This document shows, in pieces, positions 37,877 through 48,432 of a stretch of DNA of 62,120 nt; position 1 is the stretch's first letter, and the number at the start of each line of letters is the position of its first letter. The notes below the pieces were generated by a model. That model was not told the origin of the DNA. It ran no database searches and saw nothing but the letters and a program-made list of their open reading frames with translations. A program made the position numbers and the translations under genes. This DNA comes from Gemmatimonadota bacterium (GTDB taxonomy: Bacteria > Gemmatimonadota > Gemmatimonadetes > Gemmatimonadales > Gemmatimonadaceae): the NCBI GenBank assembly GCA_021324635.1, contig JAJPIS010000110.1, positions 1-62,120 on the forward strand, read 5' to 3'.

Positions 37877-39163
37877 GTGTGGCTCCAGGGACTCGACGCC
37901 CGCGACTTCCGCAACCTCGCCCACGTCGCGCTCCGTCTGCCGCCGGATGGAATGGTGATCGTCGGCGAGAACGGGCAGGGGAAGACGAACCTGCTGGAGG
38001 CGATCGCCTACCTCCACCTGCTGCGCTCCGTTCGGGGAGCGCGCGATACCGACGTCGTCCGCTTCGGCGCCGATGGGTTCTCGGTGCGCGGACATCTGGC
38101 GGCTGGTGCCGGGCCGAGCCGCGGCGCGCGCAGCCAGCACTCGACCGTGGTGCTCGGGTTCGAGCGGGCGACCCGACGGAAGCGGCTGACCATCGATGGC
38201 GGCGTGCCCGATCGACTGAGCGATGGGCTGGGCGCCGTTCCCTCCGTGACCTTCTCGCCGGCCGATGTGGACCTCGTCCGCGGCGGGCCCGCCGGGCGCC
38301 GGCGCTACGTGGACGTCGTGCTCGCCACGACCTCCCGCCGTTACCTGGCCGCGCTTCAGCAGTACCGCGGTGCGCTCGTGCGCCGAAACGCCGCCCTCCG
38401 ATCGCTCGTGCGGCGTGCCCCGAGAGGGTCGGCGGACGGTGGGGACGCACCGGCGAGCCCTCTGGCGAGCGCCTCGACGACCGCCCCGGCGAACACCCCG
38501 GCGAGCGCGTCGGCGGCCACGCCGGCCCGCGCGCTGGACGCGGCGCTGGGTGCGTGGGAGCCGATGCTCGCCGACGCGGGGGCGGTGCTCTGGGCGGAGC
38601 GGGCCGAGTGGGCGTGTCGGAAGGCGCCGGAGCTCGCCCGCACCTGCGCCGCGATCGGCGAGCGCGGGTCGGTCGAGATGCGGTATGCGCCCCACCTGCC
38701 TGCCGGGCCGTCGGCGCACGCGATCCGGGCAGGCGAATCGAGCATCGCCGATCTGCGCGACGCGCTCGCCGGGGCGCTCGAGGCCGGACGAGTGGCGGAT
38801 CTCCGACACGGGTCGACCCGGGTGGGGCCGCATCGCGACGATCTCGTCCTGACGCTGGGTGGACGAGAGCTGCGCACGTACGGATCGGCCGGCCAGCAGC
38901 GCACGGCCGCGATCGGACTCCGGATCCTCGAGGCCGACACGCTCCGCGCGCACGATGCCGGCGTCGCCCCGATCCTGCTGCTCGATGACCCGTTCGCGGA
39001 GCTGGACGAGCGGCGCGCCCGGGCGATCCTCGACGTGCTGGGTGGGGAGGCCGTCGGCCAGGTCGTCCTGGCCGTTCCGAGGGACGCGGATATCCCGCCC
39101 GGTCTCACGCGACTCGCGCGCGCCCGGATCGCCGATGGCGTGATCGCGTCGGAGGCGGCGTGA
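37877..39163 (+). CDS. recF: RecF DNA repair/replication protein
   Basis: 428 residues from GTG 37877. SMC-like ATPase that helps load RecA at gaps. Walker A GENGQGKTNLLEAI (about 35-48), FSPADVDLVRGGPAGRRRY, a GPHRDDL segment, signature SAGQQRT and Walker B LLLDDPFAELD. It is longer than usual because of an Ala/Pro/Ser-rich insert near 190-220. The stop overlaps dciA (GTGA). Confidence 0.94.
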   Translation: MWLQGLDARDFRNLAHVALRLPPDGMVIVGENGQGKTNLLEAIAYLHLLRSVRGARDTDVVRFGADGFSVRGHLAAGAGPSRGARSQHSTVVLGFERATRRKRLTIDGGVPDRLSDGLGAVPSVTFSPADVDLVRGGPAGRRRYVDVVLATTSRRYLAALQQYRGALVRRNAALRSLVRRAPRGSADGGDAPASPLASASTTAPANTPASASAATPARALDAALGAWEPMLADAGAVLWAERAEWACRKAPELARTCAAIGERGSVEMRYAPHLPAGPSAHAIRAGESSIADLRDALAGALEAGRVADLRHGSTRVGPHRDDLVLTLGGRELRTYGSAGQQRTAAIGLRILEADTLRAHDAGVAPILLLDDPFAELDERRARAILDVLGGEAVGQVVLAVPRDADIPPGLTRLARARIADGVIASEAA

Positions 39164-39501
39164 CGCGCCGCCGCCGAGACCACGAGGCGGACCGGTCGCC
39201 GGCCGCGGTGCGGCCGAAGCGCGTGGACACCGTGATCGCCGACGTCCTGCGGGGCGCCGGGATCGCTGACCGCGTCGCGCAGGCCGGGTTGATCCCGGAC
39301 TGGCCACGGTTGGTGGGTCCGCAGGTCGCGGCGGTGACCGAGCCGCTCAGGATCACGGCCGACGGCACCCTGTTCGTCGCCGTGGCCACGAACCCGTGGA
39401 TGGCGGAGCTCTCGCTCCTGGAGCGGCAGATCCTCGCCGCCATCAACGTCGTGCCCGGCCGGCCGCCGATCCGGAAGATCCGATGGCAGTCCAGACGGTA
39501 A
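39160..39501 (+). CDS. dciA: DciA-type (DUF721) replicative helicase loader
   Basis: 113 residues. DUF721/DciA proteins assist DnaB loading in bacteria without DnaC. The KH-like fold is seen in WPRLVGPQVAAVTEPLRI, GTLFVAVATNPWMAELSLLERQIL and the C-terminal IRKIRWQSRR. Position between recF and gyrB is typical. Start GTG 39160 overlaps recF. Confidence 0.88.
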   Translation: MTRRRRDHEADRSPAAVRPKRVDTVIADVLRGAGIADRVAQAGLIPDWPRLVGPQVAAVTEPLRITADGTLFVAVATNPWMAELSLLERQILAAINVVPGRPPIRKIRWQSRR

Positions 39502-39539
39502 CTCCTTGTTTTTCAAGGGCATAGCCACGGCCGACCCCG

Positions 39540-39568
39540 TTGCGGGCGGCGGCCCGGGGCGTTAGATT
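39540..39568 (+). promoter_or_regulatory. Promoter of gyrB
   Basis: TTGCGG (39540-39545) and TAGATT (39563-39568) with 17 bp between them, predicting a start near 39575 and a leader of about 60 nt before gyrB. A small hairpin (CCTTG-TTTTT-CAAGG, 39505-39519) just after dciA could attenuate read-through. Confidence 0.5.
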
Positions 39569-39624
39569 CAGAGATTATGGGCGAGGTGTCTTTCGGTTTT
39601 CCTTCGCCCCAGAGGCTATTCTGA

Positions 39625-41571
<1,947 letters not shown>

Positions 41572-41700
41572 CGCCGTCGCCGCCACGCCGTTCGGAGGAC
41601 GTGAGGCATCTGTCGACGGATCGCGAAGTCCGTCGCGTCCCGGACCGCGTCGGGCCAGCCTGCGTCGCGAGCGGGGTGGTGGGAGGCCGGCTGTCGAAGA

Positions 41701-42972
41701 TCACGGTCCGAGAAGAGCCGCCGGGACGACGGCAACGCCGTCCGGTCGGCGATAGGCCTGTGGCCCCGTCGTCACGAGCACCGTGTCGAGCACGTCGTTC
41801 TCGAGCCGGCGTCGAAGCCAGAGAAGATGCTTCACGTCGTCGTCTGACACCGTCGCCCCGAGCTTCACTTCAATCGCGAGCACCCTCTGGTCCGAGCGCT
41901 GGACTATCAGGTCGACCTCCTGACGCCCGTCCCTTGTACGGAGATGGCGCACCTGCCCTTCCGCTGCCTGCGCATATACACGAACGGACAGTGTGACCAG
42001 TGACTCGAAGAGGCGGCCGAGGAGAGTCCCATCTCGCGGGACGATCGGAGGAGTGGCGCCGGTCAGCAACGCACCCTCGTCCACACCGAGTAAGCGCGCC
42101 GCCAGGGCCGGATCAGCAAGGTGATGCTTTGGGCCCTCGGTGAGGCGGGCCAGGTGGTTGCGAGATGGGAGCCATCCAGGAACGGGGTCGATCAACCAGA
42201 GGCGCTCGAGGATGTCGCGGTACGCACCAACGGTCACCTTGGTGGGCGCCTCGCGGTCAGCCTTGGTCGCGGCGCGTCGAATCTTGTCGAAGGACGTCGT
42301 CGTACCCGTCGCAGCGGCGTACGCCGACATCCAGCGCCGGAGCGTTTCGGGCTTCCGTACCGCGTGACCTTGTTCGAGGAAGTCGCGGTCCACAACGCGC
42401 GCTAGGTAGCCATCGAGTTGCGCGCGGAGCGCTCGACCGCTCAGGCGGCGCAAGCCGGGGAAACCGGAGCGAACGATCTCCGTCGCGTAGCCGGCGAGAT
42501 CGACAGCGGTACGTCCCGTGATCGTTGGCTGCGAACCGGTGAGAAGTTCGCGTAAGCTCACGCTGGGCGGCGCCGCCCCACGTTCGCTGAGGGCGAGGGG
42601 GCGCATCCGCACTCTGACGATCCGCCCCGCGCCGGAATGTGTGGGGGCTTCGGCGGGCGCTGCGGAGCCGGCGAGGAGATAGCGATTCGGCGGCGCGTCA
42701 TGGGCCACCGCGCGGCGGACGGCATCCCAGATGGCGGGGACGTGCTGCCACTCATCGAGGAGAACGGGTGGGGGCGCTCGCAGGACCGCGACGGGGGCCG
42801 CTGCCGCCAGCTCTCGCTGCGCGGGATCGTCGAGACGGATGGCAGTGGCGACCCTGCGCTCGGCCGTTGCCGTCTTCCCAACCCCTTTCGGCCCCTCGAG
42901 CGCGAGGGCGGGAAGGGACTGCAGCAGCTCGTCGAGCTCGCCGTCGACGATCCGGGGCGTGTAGCTGATCAT
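41701..42972 (-). CDS. ATPase with DUF4143 domain
   Basis: 423 residues from ATG 42972. N-terminal AAA-like domain: Walker A LEGPKGVGKTATAERR near 29-44, Walker B VLLDEWQHVP, sensor YLLAGSAAP. The middle has EIVRSGFPGLRRLSGRALRAQLDGYL and the C-terminal DUF4143 nuclease-like fold with LFESLVTLSVRVYA and QEVDLIVQ, then VLAIEVKLG. Such proteins are common near toxin-antitoxin or phage-defence loci but are of unknown role. Its AT-richer upstream region and isolated position hint at transfer. Confidence 0.85.
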   Translation of the reverse strand: MISYTPRIVDGELDELLQSLPALALEGPKGVGKTATAERRVATAIRLDDPAQRELAAAAPVAVLRAPPPVLLDEWQHVPAIWDAVRRAVAHDAPPNRYLLAGSAAPAEAPTHSGAGRIVRVRMRPLALSERGAAPPSVSLRELLTGSQPTITGRTAVDLAGYATEIVRSGFPGLRRLSGRALRAQLDGYLARVVDRDFLEQGHAVRKPETLRRWMSAYAAATGTTTSFDKIRRAATKADREAPTKVTVGAYRDILERLWLIDPVPGWLPSRNHLARLTEGPKHHLADPALAARLLGVDEGALLTGATPPIVPRDGTLLGRLFESLVTLSVRVYAQAAEGQVRHLRTRDGRQEVDLIVQRSDQRVLAIEVKLGATVSDDDVKHLLWLRRRLENDVLDTVLVTTGPQAYRRPDGVAVVPAALLGP

Positions 42973-42979
42973 CAAGACC

Positions 42980-43016
42980 GATAGTATACCGTTTGCCCGC
43001 GAGATAATATACCGTT
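42980..43016 (-). promoter_or_regulatory. AT-rich direct repeats/promoter of the DUF4143 gene
   Basis: GATAGTATACCGTT (42980-42993) and GATAATATACCGTT (43003-43016) are 13/14 identical and 23 bp apart, about two helical turns. On the minus strand they contain TATACT and TATATT, good -10 sequences. The nearer one ends 10 bp before the ATG, so the mRNA would be nearly leaderless. The repeats may bind a repressor. Confidence 0.5.
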
Positions 43017-43164
43017 CGACCAGGCCATGCGATACCATCCGACCAGGCGCAGGCTAGGGGCGCAGCTCCGGACCATTCCGGCTGCTGCCGGGTTCCACTG
43101 CGGGCGCAGCACCCCTCGAGTCGCGGCGGGTCGATGGCAGCCCTCACCTGGAGCCCGTGATCAC

Positions 43165-43974
43165 ATGCGCCTTCGTGCCTGGATCGTGCTCACCCTCGCG
43201 CTCCCCGCGGCGCTCCCCGCGCAATCGCCAGCGACGCGGGCGCCGGGGGACGGCGTCATGCTGGCGTTCGAGAACTTTGCGGGGATCTACGGCAGCCGGC
43301 TCGTGGCGGCGCTCGACTCGATCCCCGAGGCACGATACGCGTACCGGCCCACCCCGGCACAGCAGACGGTGGGATACATCGCCCAGCATCTCGAGGACGC
43401 CAACTACGAGCTCTGCCAGCAGTTCGGGGGCGTGAAACACCCCGGGACGGCAAAGGACTCGGCCCCCGATACGGTCAAGGCGCGCTGGCCCAAGGACACG
43501 CTCGTCGCACGCCTCCGAGCATCGCTCCGGTTCTGCGACACGGCTCTGGGACGCGTCGGCCCGCTCCGATCGATGGCACGGGCGAGCAGCCTGCTCGCGT
43601 TCGAGACCGACCTGGCCGAGCACTACAGTCAGCTCGCCGGCTACATGCGCCTGCTCGGGCTGGTGCCGCCGTCGGCGCTCCCACAACCGGCACGCACGGC
43701 GATCGAGCTGCCGGCGTCCGCACTTCGCCCCTTCGTCGGGACGTACGAGGCCGCGCCGGGCGTCCGGATGGACATCACCCTGCACGATGGCGCGCTCTTC
43801 ATCCACTCCACGGTGAGCGACGCGACCAGACGGCTGTGGCCCGAGAGCAACCGCGACTTCTTCCTGAAGGAGGTCGACGCGCAGATCCGCTTCACGCGCG
43901 AGGTGGGGGGTGCGGTGACCGGTCTGGTCGTCCACCAGAACGGCCGTGATGTGCCGGCGAAGCGGATCCCATGA
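43165..43974 (+). CDS. Exported DinB-like protein
   Basis: 269 residues from ATG 43165. Signal peptide (RAWIVLTLALPAALPAQS), cleaved near residue 21. The middle is a DinB/YfiT-like four-helix bundle: IPEARYAYRPTP, VGYIAQHLEDANYELCQQFG and ETDLAEHYSQLAGYMRLLG. Metal-binding His residues fit HLEDANYE and EHYSQ. The C-terminal 80 residues form a beta-rich domain (FVGTYEAAPGVRMDITLHDG) as in DUF3471-like tails. Stop overlaps glpK (ATGA). Confidence 0.75.
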   Translation: MRLRAWIVLTLALPAALPAQSPATRAPGDGVMLAFENFAGIYGSRLVAALDSIPEARYAYRPTPAQQTVGYIAQHLEDANYELCQQFGGVKHPGTAKDSAPDTVKARWPKDTLVARLRASLRFCDTALGRVGPLRSMARASSLLAFETDLAEHYSQLAGYMRLLGLVPPSALPQPARTAIELPASALRPFVGTYEAAPGVRMDITLHDGALFIHSTVSDATRRLWPESNRDFFLKEVDAQIRFTREVGGAVTGLVVHQNGRDVPAKRIP

Positions 43975-45473
43975 CCCACGTGCTCGCGATCGACCAGGGG
44001 ACGACGGGCACCACGTGTCTCATGATCGGCTCGGACGGGCGGGTCGCGGGGCGGGGATATCGGGAGATCACGCAGTTCTATCCGCAGCCCGGGTGGGTCG
44101 AGCACGACCCGGTCGAGATCCTCGACCGCACGCTCGAGGCGGCGGCCGAGGCGGTCCGGGGCGCGGGGGAGCTGCCGGCGGCGATCGGGATCACCAACCA
44201 GCGTGAGACGGTGGTCGCCTGGGAGCCCGCCCGCCCTCGTTCGGCGCCGCACGCGATCGTCTGGCAGGACCGCCGGACGGCGCCACGCTGCGCCGAGCTG
44301 GCGAGCCACGCCCGGGCGGTCGCCGCGACGACCGGGCTCACCCTCGACCCGTACTTCTCGGCCGCCAAGCTCGAGTGGCTGCTCCGGCACCATCAGTGGA
44401 TCGAGCGCGCGGTCCGGGGCGACGTGCTGGTCGGCACGATCGACACCTGGCTCATCTGGAACCTGACCGGCGGCGCGGTCCACGCGACCGATCCCACCAA
44501 CGCCGCCCGTACCTCGCTCTACGACATCGGGCGGCGCGCGTGGAGCGACGCCATGTGCGACCTGTTCGGCGTGCCGCGCGGCGCGCTTCCCGAGGTCCGG
44601 CCATCGGCCGGCGAGTTCGGGGCCGTCGAGGCGCCCCTCGTCGGCGGCCCCGCCGGCCGCACGATCCCGATCGCCGGCGTCGCCGGCGACCAGCAGGCGG
44701 CGCTCTTCGGCCAGGGCTGCCACCAGGCAGGGGAGAGCAAGAATACGTACGGCACCGGCGCCTTCCTCCTGCTGCACGCCGGCTCGCGCCGACCCAGGCC
44801 GCCCGCCCGATCCGGACTCCTGGCGACGGTCGCGTGCGACGCTCAGGGCCAACCGGCGTACGCCCTCGAGGCGTCGATCTTCATCGCCGGCGCGGCCGTG
44901 CAGTGGCTCCGTGACGGGCTCGGGATCATTGCGTCGGCGGCCGACACCGAAGCGCTCGCCCGGAGTGTGCCGTCGACCGCCGGCGTCACCTTCGTCCCGG
45001 CGCTCACCGGGCTCGGCGCCCCGTACTGGGAGCCGGCCGCCCGAGGCACGATCACGGGACTCACGCGCGGCACGACCCGCGCGCATCTGGCCCGCGCCGC
45101 TCTGGAGGCGATGGCCTACGCGACCGACGACGTGCTCGCGAGCATGCGCCGGTACGCGGGCGCGGCCGGGCGCGCCGTCGCCCGGTTGCGGGTCGACGGG
45201 GGGGCGTCGCAGAACGACTGGCTCATGCAGTTCCAGGCCGATGTGCTCGACGTCCCGGTGGAGCGGCCCGACCTGGTGGAGACGACGGCGCTCGGCGCCG
45301 CCGGGCTCGCCGGGCTCGCCGCCGGCGTCTGGTCCGACAGCGCCGCCTTCACCGCGGGGCGCACCTTCACCCGGTTTGCCCCGGGCGCCGGCCGGGACGC
45401 CGCCCGGCAGGGCGCGCGGGCCTGGTCGCGCGCCGTGGCCGCCGCCCTCTACTGGGCCCGGCACGCCACGTAG
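43971..45473 (+). CDS. glpK: Glycerol kinase
   Basis: 500 residues. Phosphorylates glycerol to sn-glycerol 3-phosphate. FGGY signatures: AIDQGTTGTTCLMI at the N-terminus, GITNQRETVVAWE, WQDRRT, ESKNTYGTGAFLL and LRVDGGASQNDWLMQFQAD. The stop-start overlap with the DinB-like gene suggests one transcript, although the two have no obvious functional link. Confidence 0.95.
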   Translation: MTHVLAIDQGTTGTTCLMIGSDGRVAGRGYREITQFYPQPGWVEHDPVEILDRTLEAAAEAVRGAGELPAAIGITNQRETVVAWEPARPRSAPHAIVWQDRRTAPRCAELASHARAVAATTGLTLDPYFSAAKLEWLLRHHQWIERAVRGDVLVGTIDTWLIWNLTGGAVHATDPTNAARTSLYDIGRRAWSDAMCDLFGVPRGALPEVRPSAGEFGAVEAPLVGGPAGRTIPIAGVAGDQQAALFGQGCHQAGESKNTYGTGAFLLLHAGSRRPRPPARSGLLATVACDAQGQPAYALEASIFIAGAAVQWLRDGLGIIASAADTEALARSVPSTAGVTFVPALTGLGAPYWEPAARGTITGLTRGTTRAHLARAALEAMAYATDDVLASMRRYAGAAGRAVARLRVDGGASQNDWLMQFQADVLDVPVERPDLVETTALGAAGLAGLAAGVWSDSAAFTAGRTFTRFAPGAGRDAARQGARAWSRAVAAALYWARHAT

Positions 45474-45506
45474 CGACGCTCGCGCTCGCTTCGTATTATC
45501 CGCGCG

Positions 45507-45704
45507 ATGCCGAGACCGGATCCGAACCCGTCGGAGCGGCGGTCGAATCTCGAGCTGCGGACCGTCATCGACGAGATGCTCGAGCGGATCCGCGACTTCC
45601 GCCAACTGACCGGGGCCTGGACGCCCGAGGAGCGTGAGCGGGCCGAGCGGGAGCTGGAGGCGATCATGAGCCGGATCAGGCAGGCCGCCATTCGCCCGGA
45701 GTGA
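45507..45704 (+). CDS. Small charged helical protein
   Basis: 65 residues, very rich in Glu and Arg (VIDEMLERIRDFRQL, EERERAERELEAIMSRIRQ), likely a single helical hairpin or coiled coil. No family recognised. A TATTAT box ends 7 bp before the ATG, suggesting a leaderless mRNA, which supports the start. Confidence 0.6.
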   Translation: MPRPDPNPSERRSNLELRTVIDEMLERIRDFRQLTGAWTPEERERAERELEAIMSRIRQAAIRPE

Positions 45705-45828
45705 TGCCCGGCCGGGCGACCCTTCCCGCCGAACCGCAAGGCCGGTCGGGTCGCTATACTCCGGTCACGATCATGACGATCATGCAGATGCGCATGCGGA
45801 TGGACGTGCGGAGCGGAGGGCCGGCGCG

Positions 45829-46278
45829 ATGAAGCCGCGAGCCAAGTTCCTCGTCGGCGGAGCCGTCATCCTGGGCGCGGCGGGGTACCTCATGGCGAGC
45901 TCGATCCGGACGACCGCCGTGTACTACGTCACCCCACAGGAGCTCGCGGGCAAGGTGGCGGCCGACCCGTCGCTCGTCGGCACCGGCGTCAAGCTCGGCG
46001 CGCGCGTCGTCCCCGGCTCGATCGAGCGCGACCCGGGCGGCCGCGAAGTCGCGTTCCGCGTGTCCGACGGGGCGCGCACCTATCCGGTCGAGTATCGCGG
46101 CGTCATCCCCGATACCTTCACCGACAGCGCCGACGTCATCGTCGAGGGCCGGCTGGGCACCGACGGAACGTTCCACGCGACCACCCTGCTCGCCAAGTGC
46201 GCCTCTCGGTACGAGAACGCGCCCAAGTACCGGTCGACCCCGGGGTATCGTCCGGCGACCGTCGCCCGCTCGGCCTGA
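45829..46278 (+). CDS. ccmE: Cytochrome c maturation protein CcmE, CxxxY type
   Basis: 149 residues from ATG 45829 with a GGAGGG site. One N-terminal membrane helix (KFLVGGAVILGAAGYLM) and an OB-fold (GTGVKLGARVVPGSI, YRGVIPDTFTDSADVIVEG). CcmE hands haem to CcmF. In most bacteria haem binds a His in HxxxY; here the place reads LLAKCASRY (Cys124, Tyr128), the Cys variant known from archaea and some sulfate reducers. It lies 120 bp before ccmF. Confidence 0.9.
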   Translation: MKPRAKFLVGGAVILGAAGYLMASSIRTTAVYYVTPQELAGKVAADPSLVGTGVKLGARVVPGSIERDPGGREVAFRVSDGARTYPVEYRGVIPDTFTDSADVIVEGRLGTDGTFHATTLLAKCASRYENAPKYRSTPGYRPATVARSA

Positions 46279-46317
46279 CTGCCGAACGGCAATGCCGGGC
46301 GGTACGAATGCGGGCCA

Positions 46318-46365
46318 GGCATCGGAGCAGATGCCAGTAGCGGGCGGCACGAATGCCGCCCCCAC
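46318..46365 (-). repeat. Degraded copy of the cutA-uvrA palindromic repeat
   Basis: The stretch from GGCATCGG to GCCGCCCCCAC matches, in reverse orientation, the unit repeated at 53205-53556 (inverted GGGCGGCATxCATGCCGCCC core). A second partial unit precedes it at 46291-46316. It sits between ccmE and ccmF. Confidence 0.6.
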
Positions 46366-46398
46366 GTTGATCCACCGCACGGTCCTCGATGATTCTCG

Positions 46399-48432
46399 AT
46401 GATCCTCATTGGTGAGCTGTCGCTCTGGGTCGCGCTCCTCTTTGCGGGATGGGGCGCGGTCGTGTCGTTCACGGGTGGGGCGCTGCGCCGTGCCGACCTG
46501 AGCGCGACCGGCGAGCGGGCGGTCTACGCGACCTGGGGCTTCGTCGCGCTGGCCGCGGCCGGGCTCTGGACCGCCCTCCTCCGGCACGACTTCACGCTGC
46601 GGTACGTGGCGTCGTACACCAGCGCGAACCTGCCGCGCCTCTACACGATCACCGCCTTCTGGGCCGGGCAGGAAGGCTCGATGCTCTTCTGGGCGCTGAT
46701 CCTCTCGACGTACTCGGCCATCGCCGTCTGGGCGAACCGCGGCCGCAACCGCGCGCTCATGCCCTTCGTGTGCGGGGTCCTATCCGCCGTCACCCTCTTC
46801 TTCCTCGCCACCCTCTGCTTCGGCGCGAGCCCGTTCACGCGGCTGCCGTACGACGTGGTCGACGGCAACGGGCTCAATCCGCAGCTCCAGAACCCGGGAA
46901 TGGCCTTCCACCCGCCCAACCTGTACCTGGGCTACGTCGCGACCACGATCCCCTTCGCCTTCGCCATCGCCGCCCTCGTGACCCGCCGGCTCGACGGCGA
47001 GTGGCTGGCCGCCGTCCGGCGGTGGTCGCTCGTCTCCTGGTTCTTCCTGACCGTCGGGATCACGCTCGGGATGTGGTGGGCGTACGTCGAGCTCGGGTGG
47101 GGCGGCTACTGGATGTGGGACCCCGTCGAGAACGCCTCGCTGCTCCCGTGGCTCACCGGCACGGCCTTCCTCCACTCGATCATGGTGCAGGAAAAGCGGG
47201 GGATGCTGCGCAAGTGGAACGTCGTCCTCGTCGTCTCGACCTTCCTGCTCGCGATCCTCGGCACGTTCATCACGCGGAGCGGCGTGATTTCGAGCGTGCA
47301 TTCCTTCGCGCAATCCCCGGTCGGCGTCTGGTTCGCCGCGCTGCTGGGGATCGCGGTGGCCGTGACCGCCTATCTCGTGGCCACGCGCCTCAAGGACCTC
47401 GAAGCGAGGGCCGAGCTGGAGAGCATGATCAGCCGCGAGGCCGCGTTTCTCTACAACAACGTGCTCCTCGTCGGGATCGCCTTCTCCGTGCTCTGGGGGA
47501 CCCTCTTCCCGATCCTGAGTGAGGCGGTGCGGGGCACGAAGATCACCGTCGGCCCCCCCTTCTTCAACGCGGTGAATGTCCCCCTCGGCCTCCTGCTGCT
47601 GGCGCTGACCGGGATCGGACCGCTCATCGCCTGGCGCCGGGCCTCGATCGCGAACGTCCGCCGGCAGTTCGCCACGCCCGGCTTCGGCGCCGTCGCCGTC
47701 CTCGCGATCCTGCTCGCGCTCGGGATGCGCGAGATCCACGCGCTCGTCGCTTACACGCTCGCCGGTTTCGTCGCCACGACCATCCTCCAGGAGTTCTACA
47801 AGGGGGTGGGCGCGCGGATGCGGATGCATGGCGAAGGCGTCGCCCTGGCTTTCATCCGTCTCATCGCCCGCAACCGGCGGCGCTACGGCGGCTACATCGT
47901 CCACGCCGGCGTCGTGATCCTCTTCTGCGCGTTCGCGGGCCTGGTGTTCAAGACCGAGCACGACGTCACACTCAAGGACGGCCAGACCTTCGCCGTCACC
48001 GACCCGTACGGTCACCACTGGGAATTCGTCAGCATGGGGATCTCCCGGTTCGACGCCCTGAATCGGCAGGTCACCGCCATCTCGCTCAAGCCGACGCGCG
48101 ACGGGCACCCGGTGCCGGTGATCGAGAGCGAGAAGCGGCAGCACGTCGACAGCCGCGGCTCGCCGACCTTCGAGCCGTCGACGGCGGTCGGCATCGACGA
48201 GCGTCCGAGCGAGGACGTGTACGTCGTGTTCACCGGTGTGCTCCCGGACGACACGGCCGAGATCCGGATCTCCTTCAATCCGCTGGTCTGGTGGGTGTGG
48301 TACGGGGGCGCCCTCATGGCGCTGGGCGGCCTGATCGTCATGTGGCCACAGGCCGACCGTGCGCGTGCCCAGAGCGGCTACGCCGCCGTGCTCGCTCCGG
48401 AGCGCGTCGCGCCGGCACCGGCCGTCACATGA
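46399..48432 (+). CDS. ccmF: Cytochrome c-type haem lyase CcmF
   Basis: 677 residues with about 15 membrane helices. Haem-handling WWD motif region: MWWAYVELGWGGYWMWDPVE near 215-235. Conserved pieces ENASLLPWLTGTAFLHS, ITRSGVISSVHSFAQSP and NPLVWWVWYGG are present. It attaches haem to apocytochromes outside the membrane. The stop overlaps the ccmH-like gene (ATGA). Confidence 0.95.
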   Translation: MILIGELSLWVALLFAGWGAVVSFTGGALRRADLSATGERAVYATWGFVALAAAGLWTALLRHDFTLRYVASYTSANLPRLYTITAFWAGQEGSMLFWALILSTYSAIAVWANRGRNRALMPFVCGVLSAVTLFFLATLCFGASPFTRLPYDVVDGNGLNPQLQNPGMAFHPPNLYLGYVATTIPFAFAIAALVTRRLDGEWLAAVRRWSLVSWFFLTVGITLGMWWAYVELGWGGYWMWDPVENASLLPWLTGTAFLHSIMVQEKRGMLRKWNVVLVVSTFLLAILGTFITRSGVISSVHSFAQSPVGVWFAALLGIAVAVTAYLVATRLKDLEARAELESMISREAAFLYNNVLLVGIAFSVLWGTLFPILSEAVRGTKITVGPPFFNAVNVPLGLLLLALTGIGPLIAWRRASIANVRRQFATPGFGAVAVLAILLALGMREIHALVAYTLAGFVATTILQEFYKGVGARMRMHGEGVALAFIRLIARNRRRYGGYIVHAGVVILFCAFAGLVFKTEHDVTLKDGQTFAVTDPYGHHWEFVSMGISRFDALNRQVTAISLKPTRDGHPVPVIESEKRQHVDSRGSPTFEPSTAVGIDERPSEDVYVVFTGVLPDDTAEIRISFNPLVWWVWYGGALMALGGLIVMWPQADRARAQSGYAAVLAPERVAPAPAVT

